A stretch of 64,000 bases of DNA. Origin: Fodinibius sp. Rm-B-1B1-1 (GTDB lineage: Bacteria; Bacteroidota; Rhodothermia; Balneolales; Balneolaceae). Both the position numbers and the translations under genes were made by a program. This document shows, piece after piece, positions 60,106 to 64,000 of the stretch. Every line of letters starts with the position of its first letter. Position 1 is the stretch's first letter. The DNA lies in assembly GCF_038594945.1 (NCBI RefSeq), contig NZ_JBCFYD010000001.1, positions 558,001-622,000 of the forward strand, read 5' to 3'. The notes beneath the pieces are model-generated. The model was given only the letters and a program-made list of their open reading frames with translations. It was not told the DNA's origin and ran no database searches.

Positions 60106-60870
60106 TTATACCTTTACCACTTCGATATCTCGCATTTTAAACTTTTCCTCAAACTCCTGTGATATATTTGTATCTGTAACTATAGTATTTATAGGATCTA
60201 AATCACAAATATAAGAAAAGCTGTGTCGACCAAACTTTGAAGAATCCGTTACAGCAATAATTTTATTAGATCTTTCCACCATAATTCGGTTAAGTTGTGC
60301 CTCCAAAGGGTTTGAAGTTGTAAGTCCATGCTCAAAATCCATCCCATCTACACCAAGGAATAAAGTATCAAAATAATAGTTTTGCATTGTTCGCTCTGCC
60401 TCAGGCCCCACTAATGAATAAGACTTATCACGTAAAACGCCACCTGTTAGCATCACTTTGAGATCAGAAGCGCCGGCCAGCTCCAACCCAATGTTGATAG
60501 CATTAGTCATAATTGTTAACTCCTTTTTCTCTTTTATCCGAAGCGCAACCTCTCGGGTGGTTGAACCCGAATCTAAAATGATCGATTCTCCATCGTGGAC
60601 AAGCCCAGCAGCATACTTTCCAATCCGCTTTTTCTCTTCAATATTTATCTTCTTCTTTTCTTCTATTGATGGATCATTATAAACACTATTCCTAAGTAGA
60701 GCTCCTCCATACGTTCGATCAATCAAACCCTTCTTCTCAAAGAAGTCCAAATCATTCCTAATGGTAACCGTCGAAACTTCAAACTCCTCACTAAGTTCAT
60801 CGACTCTTACCGACCCCTCTTTCTGAATTTTTTGAATTATTTTATCTCTTCTATCTACAGTTGATTTCAT
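60106..60870 (-). CDS. DeoR-family repressor (AgaR-like)
   Basis: This is a 254-residue regulator. The N-terminal DeoR helix-turn-helix has VRVDELSEEFEVSTVTIRND and EKKGLIDRTYGGALL (to about 60). The C-terminal sugar-phosphate sensor domain has ILDSGSTTREVALRI, LTGGVLRDKSYSLVGPEA and LGVDGMDFEHGLTTSN. DeoR proteins are released by phosphosugars, here probably a galactosamine or tagatose phosphate. It converges on the symporter gene with 7 bases between them. Candidate operators lie at 53203-53226 and upstream of its own start near 60919-60940. Confidence 0.92.
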   Translation of the reverse strand: MKSTVDRRDKIIQKIQKEGSVRVDELSEEFEVSTVTIRNDLDFFEKKGLIDRTYGGALLRNSVYNDPSIEEKKKINIEEKKRIGKYAAGLVHDGESIILDSGSTTREVALRIKEKKELTIMTNAINIGLELAGASDLKVMLTGGVLRDKSYSLVGPEAERTMQNYYFDTLFLGVDGMDFEHGLTTSNPLEAQLNRIMVERSNKIIAVTDSSKFGRHSFSYICDLDPINTIVTDTNISQEFEEKFKMRDIEVVKV

Positions 60871-60918
60871 AAGGTCATGCTTTATTTACCATTAAATTAT
60901 AAGATAAAAAAAGTTTAT

Positions 60919-60940
60919 AGCTTTCCTTTACTTTCTATTA
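60919..60940. promoter_or_regulatory. Candidate autoregulatory operator of the DeoR-type gene
   Basis: Bases 60919-60940 read as repeated CTTTC/CTTTA/CTTTC units, the same repeating pattern as at 53203-53226. The site lies 49-70 bases upstream of the minus-strand repressor start. Evidence is similarity of the two sites only. Confidence 0.35.
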
Positions 60941-61151
60941 ATTTAATTGCCCAAAATTCGTTGTTCTATTCTTACATATTGAAAATACCATTTCCCATCG
61001 AAAGTTAGGCTATAACCCTATAACCCTCCTTAATCTAAGACGGGTCATCCTTCACAGACTAACCGCTACCTTTTTAGCTCAATTTATCTGCGGATGGATA
61101 ATCAAATTCAGAACCTATACATTGCTCAAAAACCGTATCGAATTTAAATTC

Positions 61152-61727
61152 ATGTTTGAGCAACTGTACCAAAGCATTCACGAAAATGTAACCCTTACAG
61201 ATGAGGAGTGGAAGTTCTGTAAAAACAGCTTTCGTCCCAAACGTATGCTAAAGCGACAGTTCCTACTCCAAGAGGGCGATGTGTGCCGGCAAATTGCCTT
61301 TATCGAAAAGGGAGCACTCTACTCGTTTTCGATGGATGAAAAAGGCACCCGACACGTTATGCAGTTTGGCTTTGAGGGCTGGTGGATTGCTGATTTACAC
61401 AGCTTTTTTACAGAAACACCCTCGACACTAAATATTGAAGTGCTCGAAGATGCTGAACTGTTGCTTATAGATCACAAAAACCACAATAAACTGCTCAAAG
61501 AGATTCCGGCCTACGAAAAGTATCAGCGAATTATCATGCAGAATGCATATGTAGCACTTCAGCAGCGAGTCGAAAATGCGTTGGGGCGAACGGCAGAGGA
61601 ACGCTACTGTAGACTTATCGAACGCAGTCCGCAGTTTATGAATCGCGTACCACTTAACTTAGTAGCTTCTTACCTGGGAATGAGTCCCGAAACTCTGAGC
61701 CGTATCCGCAGTAATTATAGCGGTTAA
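61152..61727 (+). CDS. Crp/Fnr-family transcriptional regulator
   Basis: This is a 191-residue regulator with a cyclic-nucleotide-binding-like beta-barrel (about 25-120, including RQFLLQEGDVCRQIAFIEKG and GEEK-like MDEKGTRHVMQFGFEGWW). A short C-terminal helix-turn-helix ends NLVASYLGMSPETLSRIRSN. It lacks the N-terminal cysteine set of oxygen-sensing Fnr, so it is not an O2 or NO cluster sensor of that type. The ATG at 61152 is preferred to an upstream TTG at 61122. It stands alone, with no obvious operon partner. Confidence 0.88.
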   Translation: MFEQLYQSIHENVTLTDEEWKFCKNSFRPKRMLKRQFLLQEGDVCRQIAFIEKGALYSFSMDEKGTRHVMQFGFEGWWIADLHSFFTETPSTLNIEVLEDAELLLIDHKNHNKLLKEIPAYEKYQRIIMQNAYVALQQRVENALGRTAEERYCRLIERSPQFMNRVPLNLVASYLGMSPETLSRIRSNYSG

Positions 61728-62019
61728 TTCAACAATTTCAACGTTTCAGATAAATTGCTCGGCTTCACAGTTTCCAAACAGGTCTAAGAATTGTGTGATT
61801 GAGGTTAAAAGAAAGCGAAGTATATTTCGCACCGGTAATTAAAAAGAAGAAGGTGAGATAGAAAAAAACCATCGAAATACACGCATTCTGCTAAACCGAA
61901 GTCTGTTTCACAATTCTTCAACCCTGATTTTTTTAGTCTCTTTTGTATTAAGACAAAAGGGACACTTCCATGCCATTTTTAAAACTGAGCAAAATTATAC
62001 TTCTCTCCAGACATTCTTC

Positions 62020-62307
62020 TTACCTCAACACATCCTGCAACGATTTATCCCGCTCAATAACGGCTTTGGCAAAAGGGCAAAGGGGAATTACTTTCAGCTC
62101 ATTGTCTCGAGCATAATTAATAGCATACTCCACCAATTCTTTCCCGACTCCTTCTCCCTTTAGTGAATCAGAAACCTCGGTATGATCAATAATAATTTGC
62201 GTATCACCAGCTTTAGAGTACGTAATTTCTGCCTGCACTTTCCCATCATGTTCAATAAAAAACTTGCCTTTGGATTCTCCGGAAGTATGCTGAATATTCA
62301 TTTTCAT
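62020..62307 (-). CDS. GNAT-like N-acetyltransferase (YjdJ type)
   Basis: This is a 95-residue short GNAT-fold protein. It has FFIEHDGKVQAEITYSKAG, IIIDHTEVSDSLKGEGVGKE, LVEYAINYAR and VIPLCPFAKAVIER, matching the small GCN5-related (YjdJ/At1g77540-type) family with the acetyl-CoA-binding GxGxGK-like loop and conserved Cys. The substrate is unknown. The preceding 292-base gap (61728-62019) shows nothing I can name. Confidence 0.88.
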   Translation of the reverse strand: MKMNIQHTSGESKGKFFIEHDGKVQAEITYSKAGDTQIIIDHTEVSDSLKGEGVGKELVEYAINYARDNELKVIPLCPFAKAVIERDKSLQDVLR

Positions 62308-62498
62308 CGGGCTTAATATTTACCAAAAAGTTTACGTACCAGATAGTAACCAACAATAGATTGAATTCACAATCAAACCTCTTTCAAGCAGATATTCTTG
62401 ACATATATCAATCCTATTTTATGAGTTATATCAATGGTGATGGTCGCGCCAATCAGTACATTTAGCATAACAAATTTCGACAAGCAAAAACCATCACC

Positions 62499-63053
62499 AT
62501 GCCAGTAACTAAACAATCCATCGGCTTTATCGGAGCCACCAGCAACATAGGTTTATCCCTTGCCCAAGGCGTAGCGCATGGAAATTACCGGTTATTACTT
62601 TTTGGTCGTGATTCTGATGAAATCGAGCCCATAGCCAAAAAGATTCGAGGCAACACCCCAAATGCTGATATTGCCATTCTGGAATGTGCCCACGAATGTA
62701 GCTGGGAAGCCGATGTTATTATACTCGACGTTTCAGATAATAAGCTTGACGAGGTACTACCTAACATTCGTGACGTAGCTACTCAAAAGATTGTCGTTCA
62801 ATTATCCAGCAATCCCCGAAGGGAGATGGAGAACAGAACACATATCATAGAAAAAATTCACAGGGAACTGCCCCATTCTAAAATAATTCACCTTGGGCCA
62901 ACCGAACTCCTTGACAGTATAAATGAGTCTAAAAAATCGGGTAGTCTTTTTATTTCCGGGGATGATAACGAAGCCGTACAGACCGTTTCAGAAATCATTG
63001 AAACAGCCGGTTTCCACCCCTTTGTTAAAAATAATATCAAAGAAGAAATCTAA
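62499..63053 (+). CDS. NAD(P)-binding F420/ketopantoate-type small reductase-like protein
   Basis: This is a 184-residue Rossmann protein. It begins QSIGFIGATSNIGLSLAQGV, a dinucleotide-binding GxxGxxG-like start, and continues with EADVIILDVSDNKLDEVL and KIVVQLSSNPRRE, like the NADPH:F420 oxidoreductase group. It is shorter than full ketoacid reductoisomerase-like enzymes and no catalytic domain follows, so its reaction is unknown. It precedes the SDR-like gene by 31 bases and both may act on quinones or aldehydes. Confidence 0.72.
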   Translation: MPVTKQSIGFIGATSNIGLSLAQGVAHGNYRLLLFGRDSDEIEPIAKKIRGNTPNADIAILECAHECSWEADVIILDVSDNKLDEVLPNIRDVATQKIVVQLSSNPRREMENRTHIIEKIHRELPHSKIIHLGPTELLDSINESKKSGSLFISGDDNEAVQTVSEIIETAGFHPFVKNNIKEEI

Positions 63054-63084
63054 CTACTATATAACTTATTAAAATCCATTTATT

Positions 63085-63939
63085 ATGATACTTGTAACCG
63101 GAGCTAACGGACATTTAGGTTCACAAACGATTGACTTTTTACTGGATAACAACCCCGATACCGACATTGCGGGACTTGTCCGCAGTGAAGAAAAGGGAGC
63201 AGAACTAAAAGAGAAGGGGGTTGAGCTGCGTATCGGTGACTATACCGATTATTCCTCCATATCCAAAGCCCTAAAAGGCGTTGATACGTTATTGCTTATA
63301 TCATCCAGCTCGATGGAAGGGCGCACCCAGCAACACAATAATGTGATTAAAGCAGCCAAAGAAGCCGGTGTATCACAGTTGTTTTACACCAGTATGGTGC
63401 AAGCTGACAAAAAATTAAGTCCCCTCGTGCTTGATCACGCTAAAACAGAAGAACAGATTAAAAAATCCGGCATCCCCTATAGTATTTTTCGACATACCTT
63501 TTATACGGAATTTCTTCCCCTGTTTTTGGGTAATGCCATGGAAACCGGGCAGTGGTTTTTTCCATCCGACGGAGAAAAAATCAACCTGGCTTATCGCAGC
63601 GAAATGGCAGAAGCATTAGCTAATGGACTCGTAGATCCCCAAAAACACAAAGATAAGATTTACGAAATCACTTCCGCCAAAGCGTATTCGCTTGATGAAC
63701 TTGCGGATATGCTGAGCGAAGCATCCGGCCAAGAAATTACCTATACCGATATTTCGATTTCGGAGTTTGAACAAAATCTGGAGAAAGCCGGCCTACCTGA
63801 AGAACAAATTGCTATGAGCGTAGTGACGGCAACGACTTTTGTGAACGGTGGACTCAATTTCACTTTTGATGACATGAAGCAACTGCTGGGACGAACGCCT
63901 ACCGGGGTTGACCAATTTATTGAAGACTTTACCAACTAA
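63085..63939 (+). CDS. NmrA/QOR2-like SDR family NAD(P)H oxidoreductase
   Basis: This is a 284-residue atypical short-chain dehydrogenase. MILVTGANGHLGSQTIDFLL shows the GxxGxxG cofactor motif, and GVDTLLLISSSSMEGRTQQH and VSQLFYTSMVQADKK follow the pattern of E. coli QorB/YtfG quinone oxidoreductases. Typical length and a complete C-terminus suggest an active enzyme. Upstream is the smaller Rossmann protein gene on the same strand. Confidence 0.9.
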   Translation: MILVTGANGHLGSQTIDFLLDNNPDTDIAGLVRSEEKGAELKEKGVELRIGDYTDYSSISKALKGVDTLLLISSSSMEGRTQQHNNVIKAAKEAGVSQLFYTSMVQADKKLSPLVLDHAKTEEQIKKSGIPYSIFRHTFYTEFLPLFLGNAMETGQWFFPSDGEKINLAYRSEMAEALANGLVDPQKHKDKIYEITSAKAYSLDELADMLSEASGQEITYTDISISEFEQNLEKAGLPEEQIAMSVVTATTFVNGGLNFTFDDMKQLLGRTPTGVDQFIEDFTN

Positions 63940-63957
63940 TCATAACTCACGATTAAC

Positions 63958-64000
63958 ATGAATACCAAACAGATGAAAAAACTAATACTTTCATTATCTA
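63958..64000 (+). CDS. Start of a gene cut by the window end
   Basis: An ATG at 63958 opens a frame reading MNTKQMKKLILSLS up to the last base. The basic start followed by hydrophobic residues looks like the beginning of a signal peptide. Nothing more can be said from 14 codons. The gene follows the SDR gene by 18 bases. Confidence 0.45.
   Translation, partial: MNTKQMKKLILSLS

Noticed and set aside
61152-61727. Oxygen-sensing Fnr for the denitrification genes
   Set aside because: The protein lacks the N-terminal cluster cysteines and lies far from the nirK cluster; only the general Crp/Fnr family is supported.
1-64000. CRISPR array, rRNA operon or insertion sequence
   Set aside because: I saw no regularly spaced repeats, rRNA sequence or transposase gene in the window.

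Overview
The window looks like a chromosome segment of a marine or halophilic member of the Bacteroidota/Balneolota/Rhodothermota group, most likely a Balneolaceae relative. This rests on a SusC/SusD pair, a histone H1-like small protein, a TAnnTTTG-type promoter, a cbb3 oxidase with an unusual CcoO fusion, and the gene mix. The lineage is an inference; there is no rRNA in the window.

Layout. (1) 1-10.8 kb is a heavy-metal resistance block: the end of a flavin disulfide reductase, a His-rich secreted protein, a CusCBA-type RND efflux system, a PII-like protein, an HMA-AraC regulator, a frameshifted GDCCVxC gene, a SpoIIAA-like protein and a Zn/Cd/Pb-type P1B ATPase. It ends at a 3' fragment of tRNA-Arg(ACG), which looks like an island attachment scar. 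(2) 11.2-22.8 kb is a defence locus. Type I R-M genes hsdM and hsdS are separated from hsdR by a histone-like gene, an hsdS remnant, a ParB-like/Dam pair, a broken dual-specificity phosphatase and an AbiJ-N/HEPN-like protein. A membrane PLD-like protein and two small membrane proteins follow. (3) 22.8-24.3 kb is decayed DNA with a GIY-YIG pseudogene.

(4) 24.3-33.2 kb holds respiration and NO-response genes on the minus strand: ferredoxin, DUF59 protein, NnrS-like membrane protein, cbb3 oxidase, group III truncated globin and several small membrane proteins. A divergent degenerate RIC paralogue and a SufR-like regulator face them. (5) 33.3-36.4 kb carries MmgE/PrpD, a phosphosulfolactate synthase-like protein and a DUF2249 protein. 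(6) 36.4-47.2 kb is a nitrite-reduction cluster behind a sigma-54 promoter: nirK, nirV, Sco, two cupredoxins, an Rrf2 regulator, hemN, ctaA, ric, a 603-residue uncharacterised protein and a membrane protein. No NO reductase is recognisable.

(7) 47.3-60.9 kb reads as an N-acetylgalactosamine utilisation locus: GH109-type enzyme, SusD, SusC, AgaS, tagatose-6-phosphate kinase, a second PfkB kinase, tagatose-bisphosphate aldolase, an amidohydrolase that may be the missing deacetylase, a sodium symporter and a DeoR/AgaR-type repressor with candidate operators. (8) 61-64 kb has ordinary genes: a Crp/Fnr regulator, a GNAT-like protein, two Rossmann-fold proteins and the start of a truncated gene.
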